Shown here: piece after piece, positions 11,834-25,049 of the stretch
Position numbering within the stretch: the stretch's first letter is position 1
How the letters are laid out: every line of letters begins with the position of its first letter
DNA from: Durusdinium trenchii
Taxonomy: Eukaryota > Sar > Dinophyceae > Suessiales > Symbiodiniaceae
Assembly (NCBI GenBank): GCA_963970005.1
Contig: CAXAMN010014169.1
Span: 75,942-139,941, forward strand
Direction: 5' to 3'
DNA length: 64,000 nucleotides
Program-made: the position numbers and the translations under genes
Notes under the pieces: generated by a model
Told to the model about the DNA's origin: nothing
Databases searched by the model: none
Seen by the model: only the letters and a program-made list of their open reading frames with translations

Positions 11834-13560
11834 TTGGCTCGTTTCACTGATAGGCAACGGCGCATACTTGCGTTAACCTTGACTGCCGGGTGGCAATCGC
11901 ACGGCGCCATTGCGCAATGGCATGCGCAAGAAAATGCACATTGCACGTGGTGTAAACAGTACGACACACACAAGCATCAATTGTTAGACTGTCCAGCCTT
12001 CCAGTTGGTGCGTGACAAGCACCCCCAACAGTCCAATGGCTAAAGGATTTTCCCCACCTATGTTGGTTTCCTTTTGCCTTGGCATGCTGACAGGGTAGAG
12101 TTAGTCAGACAATCCATGCACCTTCGTATCCATACCTTTCACACAAGCCGACATTGCGACATAGTAAATGGTACCATTATTTACACAGATGGCTCACGTG
12201 ACGATCTCCGTGATCCATATTCCGCCCGCGCGGCATGGGCAGCCGTTACATGCCAACCCCCTTGAGGCACCGCATCAAGTTCGCCCCTACACTGTACTCG
12301 CAACTGGTCATTGCCCTGGGGTCCAGACCATTAATCATGCCGAACTTTTTGCAATTCTTGTCGCTGCTGAAGAAGCCCATAAAGCACAAGATGATGCAAT
12401 CATCTTTTTTGTACAGACTCGCAATTTGCACTTACAATACTTGAACAGGTAGAAACAGGACGCATTTCGCAATCCCCACACCGACGGGACCATTGAGACC
12501 TGATCGAACGCCTGCTTAGGGTCTGGGATACCAACAGGTTCTACGCTTATAAAATTAAGTCTCATATGTCCTTGTCCGACGCCACGAACCTTAAACAACT
12601 ATACGATATACAAGGTAATGACTTTGCAGACAAAGCAGCTGTTCAGTCTCGCCAGATGGGTTTGCCGGAATTCGAGACTTTATGCCAGGAGGTGCGACTT
12701 CATTACCAACAACAGCGCTCCATGTTTGAAAAACTCCTCCATTATCTATTGGATTTGGCATACGCACGCATGATGAAACAGGATGAAAACGTACAAGAAC
12801 CAGATACTGTGCCATCAGACCCCTCACCAGGCCCACCCTGGTCGGGGAAACGCATTGTTACATACCCACATACAACGGTTAATGTCGGGGCAAGTTGTTG
12901 GCCCCACATTTCTACTCCCAGAAGAACCGCATAGGGTGGTCTTTTGGTCATGTACTTGGGGGATCAATTATGCATACCTGGTGTGGCAGTTTTGCAATAC
13001 ACTCACGTGGCCAGATCCAGGCACACCGCCCACGCATAATGACCCTGGTATTTCATGGACAGTGATAGAACTAGCCATTTCCTTCATGCTGTGGTCTGGT
13101 AGGTTCTCGCCCATTAAAATTCAGGAAGAAGGGTATTCTCAGGCACTTGAGTATGCACGCCCCAAAGTCCAAATTCAGCCGCTCAAAAAGAGATCCATCA
13201 GGGTCATGGCAGAAACTTTCCGGCTGATTATTAAACATATTCAAACATTCTCCAGGACAAACTTTGCCGACATATAGCAAGCAGGGCACGGCAAGCCTGA
13301 CCAGACTAGGTTTCTCTGCCTATCACGAGTCAGGGGTGTCCCGCCGACCTGTACTTCCTAACGCAAAGACCACCTATACATATCTCCATAACCTGATACT
13401 TCAATTCCTCACGAGCCGCCGTTTCATAATGAGATTCAGCCGCTTGAGTTGCCCCTGGATTTGACGCCAGTTGCATGGCCAGATCGCACAGAAATTCCAC
13501 CCGCAAAACGTTATAAATTTACCCAACACGTTCGTTATTACATGTTTAAGAAAAAAGCTT
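11834..13560 (+). mobile_element. Decayed non-LTR retrotransposon tail: zf-RVT, RNase H, C-terminal region
   Basis: At 11834-12043 the frame contains a Cys-x2-Cys...His-x4-Cys knuckle (HCTWCKQYDTHKHQLLDC), the arrangement found just after the reverse transcriptase of many LINEs. An RNase H domain follows: IIYTDGSRDD near 12175 (first catalytic Asp), a NHAELFAI segment near 12335 (catalytic Glu), and GNDFADKAA near 12617 (last Asp). These pieces lie in different frames, with breaks near 12060, 12240 and 12430-12560. The tail to about 13560 (IPPAKRYKFTQHVRYYMF near 13490) also looks coding. Inactive as it stands. No poly-A tail or target duplication was identified. Confidence 0.7.
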
Positions 13561-14649
13561 CGACGACGTACAGTTTCCCGGTCCTAATTAGGTATTTCCT
13601 TGCAGGAAACTAATTCACTCTACTCAGCCCCTGACACTTGTCTTTCGTCCGCATGCTGCCCTGCCTCTTTCGTGCATTGCCCCATGCCTTCGTAGCTCGT
13701 AGTGTACAGCTTGCGACCTTCTTTTCTTGCACAGGCCCCTAGTTAGGAAAGACGTGTCACGGGCCTGATGCCCACCCAACCCCGCCGAGAAGTCTCGGAA
13801 AGGGGGGGTTCGTGGGAGCGACAATCCGCAAGTGCGTGCATCCAATATGGGGGGTAATGATGAAAAGTCTACATTAATTGCGCTTGGTATATATTCCTCA
13901 AAATATTTGGCAGATCGTGCTTAGCCACAAACGAATTGTCCTTATTTATTGGTCGTGCACAGGCAGACAGCAGAAAGCCCACAAGACCTCCATGCTTACG
14001 AGCTAGAAGCAGACAAAGTTGTTCAGTCGGCTTTTCTCAACGAAACAGTTTGTTCCCCAAACACGAAAAGCAACCGATCCTACAAGCAATCCATTCTAAG
14101 GCCACATCGCTGCTGGGGGACCAGTTACCTCAGCCCAGCAAGTGTGGATTCCCATGTGTTTGTCACTGCAGCTCAGGTCGGACTACCCACCCTTCGTTGC
14201 TAACCAACCTTTCGTCCCCTCCTTTTCTCTTCTTCCACTCGGCCAGCTAAGGTTGGACCAAGTGGACTGGATACCGGACAAGGCTGGAGGGCGGGGCGGC
14301 CGGCGCTCGCCCCCGTGGGTGGGCTGAGCCATTGCTTTTGCGAAACCAACAAAGATGTGTATAGCATCGCACCAACAAACTGTCTAGGGAACCATGCGCC
14401 TAAAGAACCACCATGTTTTTTCTAGGAAACACGTGTTTTTTTGACGGCTAAAGAACCACCATGCGCCTGACCAGTGGCTGTGTTTGACGCTGGACTCCTA
14501 TGACCCCTCAGAACCATGCCCTGCTACAACACAAGAAGCTGAGCATGTTCGTGTCCGAAGTGATGCCAGACAAGCAGCCAAGCAGCAACCTGCGACATGA
14601 AAGCGTCTCAAGCTAAGGTATCTTATGTGCCGCAAAGGGCAGGTACATT
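13561..14649. other. No supported gene
   Basis: Short frames only. A direct repeat of about 20 bases, built on AAAGAACCACCATG and ATGCGCCTRA words, occurs twice between 14390 and 14470. A GC-rich stretch near 14290-14330 has no recognisable protein. Confidence 0.5.
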
Positions 14650-14850
14650 CTCCCCCTTGTGAGAGGCAAGCAGACACGCTAAAGACTCAAGACTACAAAA
14701 AGAAGGGCAGGTGCCTTTCCTTCACCCCTATGTGAGAGGCAACCAAAGAAGCTAAAGGCCACAAACTCTAAGGAAGGTACCTTAGATACCCCGCTTTGTG
14801 AGACGCAGGCAAACAAGCAAAAGTAACAGAAGGGCCAAGCCTTTACTCTC
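14650..14850. repeat. Diverged tandem repeat, ~65-bp unit, about three copies
   Basis: Units share a TGTGAGA(G/C)GCAA-like core (near 14660, 14733 and 14800), followed by GCTAAAG or CAAAAG and an A/G-rich half. Copies differ by many substitutions, so the array is old. Confidence 0.6.
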
Positions 14851-15220
14851 AAGGCAGCGTATGCCCTTCGAAAGCCTGCAGCACGCCCAAATCGTTGGAA
14901 GGGTCCAGCTTGAGCAAGACTATAGGGTTCTGTATCTCTGAGGTGCCGTCGGCAAATGAACTCAAGAGTTGGCAAGAGTTACGCAGGAATGTTCTGCTCA
15001 TGCAGTTGATCATATCCCTAAGGGTCCAGGACCATCCTGAGGACATCCTTTTGTCCCAAAGACCATTCTCAGGAACTACTTTCACCTCCAAGACCATCCT
15101 CAGGAGGTACCCGGACCCTATGGGTATATATTGGGCGGCTTCTTGGTCAAGAGATCCAAAACCCGAGACAAGCCGAACCGAATCGGTCACCATCGGTGGA
15201 ACTTGGTGGAACTCGCGCAG

Positions 15221-18200
15221 GTGCGCGAGAAGATGCGGGAACTCCACAAGAACCGCATCAGCAAGGGAGGAGAGTTCTCCGTCGCATGCGGGGAGCCCTT
15301 GCATGTTCAGTGGGATGTTCACTGGATTTTCCAATAATTTCTTTGCAACTCAATGTTCCAAGTAAGAGGAACGGGAAAAAAAACATGCCATTTTCCTGAT
15401 TTCTTGGACGGAAAACCACCGACCTTGCATTCTCTACATAGAGTGGGTTTTCCCGCAGAAAGGAGTCTCTCCATTGAACAGCGTCGCGTCAACTACCCAA
15501 TGAACCAGAGTCCGCTTTGGGCTCACTGTTGGTGACCTACATCAGTGCGAAGACGCGGAACCTTCCCACCACCGCCTCTCCCTCGTGCCGCAGAGATCCA
15601 AAGCCGAGCTGAACCGCAGGTCAGCAGACGTCCTCGCAGATGGACAATCAGCCTGGGCGTCCCAGTCGTGGGCATCCGCCAAGAGACTGTTGTTTTATGT
15701 TATCTTTTAATGACCTGAAAAAGGACCCATCACCTGGAATAGGTGCTGATAACGCACTTGAGTAGTCACTTTCATCCTGAAAAAGGCCCGAATACCTGGA
15801 ATACCTAGTGGGATAGTCGAACTAGGGCTCTGCGGAGCTGCCAGATTGACCACACAGGTGTCCGATATTCTTGAAAGCAAGCAGCTTCACCCTGAATATA
15901 ATGACCTAACTATATAACTGAATAAACATCTGAGAATACGCCAGCTGCGAAGCTTTTCGAAGGCCTTTTGGAGTTTCCATGGTGCCGATGCAGTGGATCC
16001 TTGGCCAACCTCATCAGCTCGATCCCAGTGCCGAGGACGTAGCCCGACCTTTGGTTCCCTTTTGACCCCACCTGGGGAGAGGAAGGCATCCCGTGTAAAG
16101 GGTTGCAGATTGGATCCACACGTAAGGAAAGCAAAGGAAGCTAGGTGATGGTTTCAACCCCTACCTGGGGATGATTGGACCCTCTGACTCATATTGCCAT
16201 CAAGTGGGTTGAAAACACCAACCAGGAAGATTGCCATCAAGAAGATTCGCGAGATGATCGAAGAGGTGGGGAGAAGAAGATGGGGGAGATCCTGCGCACA
16301 GAAATACCACGCATGCTGCACACGACAAACGAGCTCACGATGGAGCCGACAGTCGGCACGTGCCGTGCTTTGAAAAGGAACACACGCCCGTGTGGGCGAC
16401 AGTTGTTGGACCAATTGTTGCCACTGGAGTGGTCGTTTGGTGGTGAGTTTGAGATGTCTCATGCCCTCCACCCATTTTTGGCGTCTTTCTTGGCTGGTAC
16501 CAGAGTCCCATCCCGACAACAGCAAGGCATAGCAAGGTCAGAGCTGTTCGAGCTGGACTGCAGGTCCCCTCTTTGCAGATCTGTTCATTGGAGAGGTTTT
16601 TTTTTGGAGCCAGCCCCTGGTGCTTTGCATGTTCTTGGTGCTGGCGACGTGTCAGACTTGGAATGTTTGGAAGCTGAAACGCGCACCCGAAAAAATATTC
16701 CGTCTAGCCAGTCCTGGAAGGAGTGCATTTATTTATAGAATACACACCCACGCGCAACTATTTCTACTGAATTCTCTAACGTTGTCGTCTCAAAATATCA
16801 GCAACTCATGGGCTAAAGAATTGTGCAACACTTCAGTTTTTTTTGTTGGTCCTTTTTGACTACACATGTCTACACTCTTGACCTGGAAGGGATATACATG
16901 CTTGCGGCTTTGAACACCAACACGGCCTTCCCACCTGGCCATTGTCCCTGCCCCAAAAAACGAGACCACCACAGGCGGAGCGAGCTGTACGGAACGACGA
17001 GTGGGAGCAGAACGAGAAGCTGGAGCCGAACGAGGGTCCCCGGGAATGGAGGGACGCGAGGGGATCGGCGGAGCCTCGTGTTGGCCTAGGCCTTGCTGGG
17101 GGCTGGAGGGAGCAGGGGCTTCTTAAGGGGTTTACGATGGTGTCCAAAGAACAGGAACTGAACCAACCAAAAGCGCTAACTGTTGGACCACCTGCAGGAC
17201 TTCAAAGACTATGTGGTCATGAAGTTCAAGCAGCTTGGCCTGACTTGGCAGGTCGAAGTTCTCCTGACTTGCTGCTATTGTTTTGGAGTACTTGCTCTAA
17301 GATCTGGGTCAGATGTCGCCATTTGGTCAATCAAGCATACTTAGATGAGGTAGATGTGAAGTTACAAGCGAGATCCAAGTAACAGTAATTGGGCGAGTTC
17401 TCCTGATTCCTGGAGCTGATGGTTTTTTGAGGGTTGAGATGTTGTTCCAGACTTTAAGCCGCAACGATAATGGAAGGGAATGGTAAAAAAGATCACATGT
17501 TCAAGTTTGTCAGTTGTAGCTAAAGCACATGAAAGCACCTTTTGTTAATTATTGTCCTTTGAAACATACTGGACAGACATGCGATTTGTCAAAAACTTGC
17601 CCTCCGAAAACGATCCCGGGATATTCTAGAGTCGCCATGTGGCTGCATATTAACATACGGAGACACCCAACCACTGGGTTTGGTCGACTTTCCTTCTTCC
17701 AGGAGGTGCTTGGGAGGTCTCCCTGTTGTCGAAGTCCACACCCTGTTGTCGAAGACTGCAACACCCTTTTTTTTGGTCATGTTCATTGACCTAGAATTCT
17801 GAACGATGCAGTCCTCATTTGGGTCCCCTGAGTGATCTTGCAGCGGGAATCGAGGCCGAGGCGGAAGAGTAACATGAAACCAAATTTGTTTCTGGGGGGG
17901 TGCATTCAGCTTTGCCACGAAAATCCCAAACATATTGAAACCACGATCAACATTGGCACATTATGTCACATAATGCGTTACACACCACATGCCACATGTC
18001 ATGTCATTTTTGCAGTTGAGTGACCGTAGATTTGGAAGATTGCCCAGTTTGGTAAGTGTTCTGAATCTAAAGAGCGTTGATGCCTCCAATACTTCTGTGT
18101 AAACATTGGAAATCAAGTTTTCATGAGCGATCCACAAAAACAAAATTAGACTATATTAAGCCTATAATAACGTCCTATTTTACTGGTACTAGAATCTGGA

Positions 18201-19683
18201 CCTGGACGCTACTCAACATAGACAACCCACCGCTCACTTTGGATGCTTGGAATGTTCATTCCATCCCATGCTCAGGCGAGAAGGCAGGGAAAAGGAGTTG
18301 GAGAAGCGCGAGCAGGCGAAAGTTGAGCTGTGGGTTGGAGCTGTAGGTGACGTATGTAGGATTGTTTTCATGCTGAAAAGCCAGGAACAACAGGTGTTCA
18401 TTGTTTTTTTCGCTCACCCAAATGCCAATCCAGTTTGTTTCTCCAGATACAGAGATATGGACAAAGCTGAAATATTCGGGGTGTTGCCAGCGCTGCCAAT
18501 TGATCATAAGAATTTGAAAGGGAATATAAAGACACGGAGGACCTTCAAAGTGACCGAACTTGAGATCCCAGGATGAGGTCACAGACAGGCCAGCAAAAGG
18601 CCACTTAGAGACTTGAAAGAGATCACTTTGAAGGTCCTGGGTGTTCTTACTTTTGGGGTCCCTTCGTGTGCCCAAAATTGTTGTGTTGGGAATGACACGG
18701 ATCACAAAGATCATTTTCAGTTGGACTCAACAAGAAACATCGTCGAACCAACGAGGCTGCGGGATAATGAGTGATGAACATGACAACCACATCATGTAAA
18801 AGCAATCTAAACACATGGAATGATGGAAGGTTGGCTCCAATATGTAAAATTCCAATGAACTCATGGAACTCTCTCAATGTGCATATCTAATCATATCTAA
18901 TCGATTGTTTTGAAACATTGATCCTCATCCATCCTTGCTCGCCTCATCATGTCTATCAAACGCCTCCCGCCTCTCACCCGTCTTTTCGGCCCCTTTTCGG
19001 CCCTGGTCGTCTTCGCTTCCGGTCTTCCTCGGTGTTCCCCACCGCGAGAGAGTCGGATGGGAAGGACGGCGAGAGAATCGGATGGGATCCAGACGAGGAT
19101 GGCGGTCCCATGGAGTGTTTGGGGATATAGAGGTTCGACAAAAGTCTCAAATAAAAGGGAGTCCAGACGGTCGGTCCGGCAGTCGGTGGTCCGAAGGCGC
19201 CAGAGCTGGGAGGTTCCCGGTTCTCGGTGTCCTCGATCATTTGTTTGAATGCAGCAGCTTGATGAGGTGAAGGAGGTGAACGTCAGGGAGCTTGTACCAT
19301 ATTCCAGGTTGTATGTAGACAATGTGTTTTTCCAAAGAATGCCTGTGCTGCACTGTGTGGGGTGCTTTCTGTAGAGCTTGTCCATGCTTTTAAGCCACAT
19401 TTGATCACACTCATTGATTTTTGGGGGACTCGCATTTGAAGGACTAGGTGGTGCTCAGGCAAGTTGAAGACCTTGGAGCCTGCCAAAGAAGAGATTTAGA
19501 AGACATCTCTAGCCCTAGCAGGCAAGCATGTATGACCTATGCCTACACGATCCTACACGGCTTGCATGCCCTGGGTGCGTGCAAGAACCCGGGGCATTTG
19601 CCGCGGCCTCACGTCCACGATTTGTCTCGCAGGCGTTGAAGGAGACCAAGCGGCGAATGCGTGAGAAGACCCGGAGCAAGAAG
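15221..19683 (+). CDS. Scattered candidate exons of unknown gene(s)
   Basis: Five short + strand segments have exon-like borders (AG before, GT-type donor after) and charged, protein-like translations. They are 15221-15280 (VREKMRELHKNRISK), 16226-16265 (KIAIKKIREMIEE), 17198-17251 (DFKDYVVMKFKQLGLTWQ), 18276-18346 (REKELEKREQAKVELW) and 19633-19683 (ALKETKRRMREKTRSKK). The second resembles the AIKK lysine strand of protein kinases, but 13 residues cannot establish this. Whether they belong to one gene is unknown; no start or stop was fixed. The intervening kilobases have no supported content. A minus or non-coding origin cannot be excluded. Confidence 0.25.
15711..15815. repeat. Direct repeat pair
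   Basis: Two neighbouring copies of a CCTGAAAAAGGNCC...ACCTGGAATA word, about 68 bases apart. Related words (CCTGAAAAGGGCC...) recur near 24013 and, inverted, near 31112. Confidence 0.5.
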
Positions 19684-19699
19684 GTGGATATGTACTAGC

Positions 19700-21950
19700 C
19701 ATCCGTTTCGCTGGATGGCCATCCTTTTCGCAGGCCGATCCGGAACATCCCAGGTCATGGGGAGGTCCTGATGACCATGGCCAAAAGCTGTCGTGAGTTG
19801 GCAAGCCATGCAGTAATGATGAGACTAAGGGTTGGTGTCCGCGTGCAGTTGGCTGGCCATTCGCTTCAGCTTGCCACCAGACAGCACAGTCATGAAAGGA
19901 CAGGTCCGATCGGTCTGCGACCCGGACGGGACTTGGAGCCGCCAGCGCCGAGCTCTTCGGGGTTCAACATGAAGCATCAAGCATTCGAGGTGTTTTTATA
20001 TATCCCAAAGGCTCTCAGAAAGGAACCTCAGTTCTCGCTCTATAGGGTTTTGATGGGTCTTGACCTTCACAACTAGGGCAACTTGGACCGAAGAAACATG
20101 GAGGCTTCGGGTCCAGGGGAGCGTCGAACGGACGTGACATCATGTGGTTTTCTTGGCTTCTGTGGAGTTTTGGAGCAGACAGATAGAGATTGAATGTTCA
20201 TCCGAATGTCCAAGGGCGAAGAGAAGCGGTTTTTTAGCGGATTTGCGAGCGGGCCGTTGGAGACTAGCAACGCGCATTCTGTCCCATACCAGAAAATGAG
20301 TGAGCCATTGAGCCACCCCAAAGCAACCGGTGACGAGGTGGGGAGCAGTATAGAATGACAAACTGCTCGAAAGGATGTCAACCGCAATCGTGGTGAAGCT
20401 TTGGAAGTCCAGTTCACATCTACACTCTGCACTCACGAAAGCGTGGATGTGGGTGGCAGGGCTTTCTGGAAGACCATGTTCCTTTACACATGCAGAGCTG
20501 CTGCCGTCCACTTCCATCTGAGTTAGTTCAAATTCTTGGCTATATTGAATGACATATAATGAATATGAATATGGAACCAAAACAAATTATATATGGAATC
20601 AAATATGAACATGATTATGATTTTCAACAAAAACAGATTTGGGTGATAAAGGTATCGTTGGCTACCTCCGGCGTTGGCGGCATGTTTTTCCGCCCCACTT
20701 TTTCGGCGGCTGTGTGCTGCGGGCAGCGCAGCTCGCGGGCAAAGAGGTGCGAAGGCAGATGTCGAAGCTGTCCGGATATGTCCAGTCTTACTGCTGGTAC
20801 TAGGAGCGATCGGACGCTACGAACGGGGCTCCTGGCCTTACTACAACCAGTAACAAGAACGCTACGAAGACTGTAGCAAGGGTCATCACTACTGTAGGGA
20901 TGAAGTCCAGTTCACCCTAGTTGTTTCGGGTCAAAACCCGGACGTAACAGTAGGGTCCTAACTGGCCTGTGCCTGACTGGGTAGATGGTGACGCATCGAC
21001 CGCATCCACACGAACGGCGGAGTTCGGTCCACGAGTGAAGCCGAGTTCGGTGTAGCCCTGAAACCGTGACGCCCTGAGAAGCGAAAGCCAAACCCTAAGG
21101 CAAAGCCAAACAAGCATTCTTTGAATGGTCTTTGCCCAACAAGCATGGTTTTTAAATAAATGTAAGAGTGAGAGTGAGAGTGAGAGTGAACAGGATTGGT
21201 TTTGCTAAGGATTGGTTTTTCATGACCAAATCCAGGTCAGCCATTCTGAATATACGGTCCTCGAAGGAGCACGATCGAGGATGATCGAGGAACCCAAGCC
21301 CCTCCACCGTTGACATCCAAGATGATCGAGGATGATCGAGGCATGTGTTCATTGAACCCGGGATCAACCAGGGTGTTGACATGTTTTGACTGCCAAATAA
21401 TGCTTAGGATCGGGCCGACGTTGGCGTCAAAGCCATTAGGTCAATGGTTTGGGTGCCTTTCTAGAAGTTTAAAGTATTCAAAGCTTGCTTTGACCCAATG
21501 GGTGTTGGTTCATCATGTTTGCCATCATTTTGGGAGCTATAGTTTAGTATTTGCCAAAGGAGGGATTCAACCCAGTCACACATGCGGACGACCCCAAGCC
21601 TGCTTGCGCAGCCGGAAGCAACTGCGCTGAGGGCGCTTAGATTTGACTTCCAACACTCAAGCTCCAAATCTCAACGAAGTCAAACGACTATCTTGTGAGC
21701 AGACTCCGCAGAAATGTGGAAACAGAGGTAAACTCTATCAAGTGATCCTGGGATGTGATTGATTGTAGAAGTGAAGAGTTCCGATCAGCCAGAGAAACAA
21801 CCACTTGTGGCTCAAAACCCACTCGAGACAAATCTCCATTTATATACCCGCTGGGTTTGTCTTATTAAAGGAAAGAAGCCCTGCTGCTCCAACGCTAGAA
21901 TCTTGCGGCTTTCCTCTTTTCCAAAAACACCATAAAACACCGATCTCCAA
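19700..21950. other. No supported gene
   Basis: Short frames on both strands with no recognisable domain. A short (GAGAGT)n run lies at 21165-21190. Confidence 0.5.
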
Positions 21951-21957
21951 AAATCTA

Positions 21958-22072
21958 ATGCCCAGACGCGACCCTGGACCCTCCAACTGCTACATGTTTG
22001 AAGTCCAAAACGCTATCTGTGAGGGTCAAAACCCTAGCTATCAGGGTCCATTGAGCCTTTGGGTGAATGATA
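21958..22072 (+). repeat. Dispersed repeat family B, copy 1
   Basis: Contains CCAACTGCTACATGTTTG, then GGTCAAAACCCTAGCTATCA and GGGTCCATTGAGCC. The same order of words is found inverted at 30745-30845 and direct at 42600-42725, so this is an old interspersed repeat. The translations of copies 1 and 2 also resemble each other (QNPSYQGPLSLWV versus QNPSYRGPMSLWV). Confidence 0.75.
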
Positions 22073-22742
22073 GCAATTTGAAATTTGCGAGAAACCGTCT
22101 CCAGACGTCAGCAAGCCACTGTTTACTGCAGCGATGTGGCGTTGACCTGAACGAGCATGCCGAACGAGCACGGAGACTGAGAGGGGAGATGGGGGCCGGC
22201 AAACTCGGCGAAATGGATGACAAAACGGGAGACTCCCTGAAGGGCTGAGAGGGGTAGAGCTGGACTTGGTTTCCGAGGTCTTCCCTGGAAGCCGGGATGT
22301 ACTTCGAATTCGGAGGCCACAGCCGCTTGTAAATTGAAACCCTACAAAGATGGGGATGTTGTTGTCAATCTGCGCGATTTGGGTCTCAAGACCAGCCGGC
22401 CAGCCTCGGCGGAGGCGAGCTTCAATCAAAGGACTCCCACTCAAGGTCCTGCAAGTTGTGATGAAATCCTTGTTTATGGAAGCGCCTCAACGGATTGTAA
22501 AGGTTCTCGTCGTTTTTGATGCGGTGCCATTGAAACCTGAAGATCTGCCAATACCCTCGCATCCCAACAACCATTGTTTTACTTTAAGGATTTAGCCACT
22601 ACAAAACCAGGTCGTTCGCATTCATTCTCATTCCCTTTAAGGGGTCTTTGAAGGCAACCGGGCATCGTCTCACCAGGCGAGGCAAAGGCGCTCGGAAGGG
22701 CGGCCAGGCGCGGTCGGTGAGACGAAGCCAAGAGAGGCCCGA

Positions 22743-22811
22743 CCCAGACACGATCGGTGGGACTGCGAGTCAATGGGGCGGCATATAGGGCAGTCCCATG
22801 GAGTGTCTGGG
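22743..22811. repeat. Foldback repeat, CCATGGAGTGTCTGGG family, copy 3
   Basis: The left arm CCCAGACACGATCGGTGGG plus ACTGC pairs imperfectly with the right arm GGGCAGTCCCATGGAGTGT plus CTGGG, around GAGTCAATGGGGCGGCATATA. About 69 bases in total. Same family as 6571-6676 and 9944-10039. Confidence 0.7.
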
Positions 22812-23335
22812 CAGGCGGAGTTTTCGGTTGCCCCCCACTCGACAAGAAGAGGTGGAGTTTGTTCAGTGAGTGTTACCCTCCCTGCAAGAAAACATCGAAG
22901 GGGCCATGGCATCCACGTTTAACATCGTTTTTACCATGAAGGTTTCAGGGGAAGAGACCCTTTCCCGGTTTAAGATTTAAGAAGAGACCCACATCCGCCC
23001 ACATCAAACCTGAAAGTGCACCTGAAAAGGCACCGTTGGAAAAAATCCGCTACAACCCCAGTGTTTTTCATCATGTGGGTCTCTTCCAGGGAACCTGAAG
23101 AAATCAGAGGGCCGGTGACGTCCGTGGCGGTTCGGTGAACACCCTGAGGGATCTGAAGCGATTGGGAGCAGATGAATGTAGGGAAACAGATGAATTGTTC
23201 AGAATCCCAAATGGGATGAACTAGGGTCCTACTTACCAAGTTACTATCCTAGTAGCAGTATAAGCGCTTGAACTTTGTAAGCAACATGATGGTTTCGCGA
23301 AAAGGGTCACCTTCCTAGCCTGTCCGGCTTTCGAG

Positions 23336-23408
23336 CGTGGAACCCATCGAACCCGAAGAACGACGACTCAGGGATGTGAAGCTTTACTTCCGGAAGAGCC
23401 TGTTGGCT
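23336..23408 (+). CDS. Candidate exon, unknown protein
   Basis: The segment follows a GAG acceptor and ends before GTGGTG. It reads EPEERRLRDVKLYFRKSLLA, a charged segment running into hydrophobic residues. The reading frame stays open to 23549. No family was recognised. A second exon-like piece with FHEGPWTQFQEEFFEDRWQC lies at about 24077-24155, but the link between them is only a guess. Confidence 0.25.
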
Positions 23409-24611
23409 GTGGTGTTTGGATCCCTGTTTGGATGTTTGAATTTGCCACCAAGACAGGCACCCCTGAAACGGGTCTTCTACGATGGTCTTGGGATGTTTGG
23501 GCTAGCCAGCCATATTGTTTATATAATACAGACATCAATGGGGACAGATTGATAGGAATGGGTCAACAGGAAAAGGCGGGTTAGGCCCCACTGGGTGTGA
23601 AAATGCTTCGTGCCGTTTGCCCTGCAGCTGATCATGACCAATGCATAATGCACAATGTGTTCCTCTTCATGAGTGTCGCACAGAGGTGCGAAATCGGCAC
23701 TATCATGCTTAGAAAGGAAAACAGCAAGAACGTATGCGCCGGTAACAGCATCCTTTCGTAACCTCCGGAGAATGGAACGTCCGACCCACCTGCCAGGAGA
23801 AGAGGCTCGACAAACGCGAGGCAGTGGACAAGCACAAAATCGTTTGGTGAGTCGTTCGTTCTACCTATTGGACCACTGGAGATTGGCTTGGTAAAGCCAA
23901 GTTTGGTCGAACCCATGGCGGGTGATGGATCAACAGCATGTGGACCATCCCAAACCATTGACGTTGACCGTAAGCTAGTTCTTCGCATTTGGAGGGACCA
24001 GAGGGCAAGTGACCTGAAAAGGGCCCTACTGGGGTACCACTGAGGTACCTACGGAATACTTCTACCTTGTTGGGACCATTCAGCAGATTTCACGAAGGCC
24101 CATGGACCCAGTTTCAGGAAGAGTTCTTCGAAGACCGGTGGCAGTGTTTCACCTAGTCGGTGAGTGGATCACATCCAAAATCCTTTTTGGGCGGACAGGT
24201 TTCCCCACAAAGACAACCAGGTGGAAAAGGATGGAAAAGGTTAACCCCTTTGTTGGAGGGAAACTGGCCAAAGCATGTGATGTGTTTGTAGAAGTGCGAG
24301 TGATGGAATAATAGGCTCCAGTTCAACCTTGAAGCCCAAAACCATGAAGCCTATCGTGGTTGAACCCTTGCCATGAAGACTGTTCCCTTGCATCCTCGTT
24401 CCCCAAATTATGCTTTTTGCTTCGGTTTTGACATAGACCACACAGGTGCCGCAGTGCGGTTGGGAGGCCATCGCTAGTCGAAACAAAACATACATACACC
24501 AGGACACCCTAAGGGGTGGTTATTAGATGGAAAATACATCTTCAGGGGGGTCTATAAACCACCCAAACTGGGTGGTGCTGGCAGGGAGCTAGAGGCCATC
24601 GCTCGTTGTGA

Positions 24612-24756
24612 CGAGAGCACCGAGAGCCGCACCGAGTGCAGTTCGGTGCGCCAGGTGCGGCGGCAAACGGCGCAGCGCCGGGTCGGCCTAGGCGAGGTGG
24701 TCGATGTTTCGGCCGAAAGACGCAGCGGTGGTCGATGCGTCGGGTGCATTCAGTGG
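24612..24756 (+). CDS. Candidate exon, Arg/Glu-rich, unknown protein
   Basis: A GC-rich segment with an open frame reading VRQVRRQTAQRRVGLGEVV and onward, unlike its AT-richer surroundings. The composition fits a dinoflagellate exon. Borders are uncertain, and an opposite-strand frame (24552-24749) is also open. Confidence 0.2.
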
Positions 24757-25049
24757 ACTGTCCAAAAGGATCTCTCCAGAGAAGATGCGTGCAGTTTATG
24801 GAAAGTGCTTGCTGCTATGGAACTCGGTATTTGGGGGACTCCCCAACTTGGGATACCAGGCATGATGTTGGCGTTCAAGATGAGAATGTAATACAGCTGG
24901 TGGATTGGCCGGATGTCTACGAGATGTTTGGATCAAGCCTTTGTGGGAGTGAATCTGGATCAATGCTACTGGATCCAGAAGTCCTTTGTGGAAGAGATCA
25001 TTTGGGTGTGTTTCTTAATTGGGATTTTATGGGGAGAAATTATTGAGAT

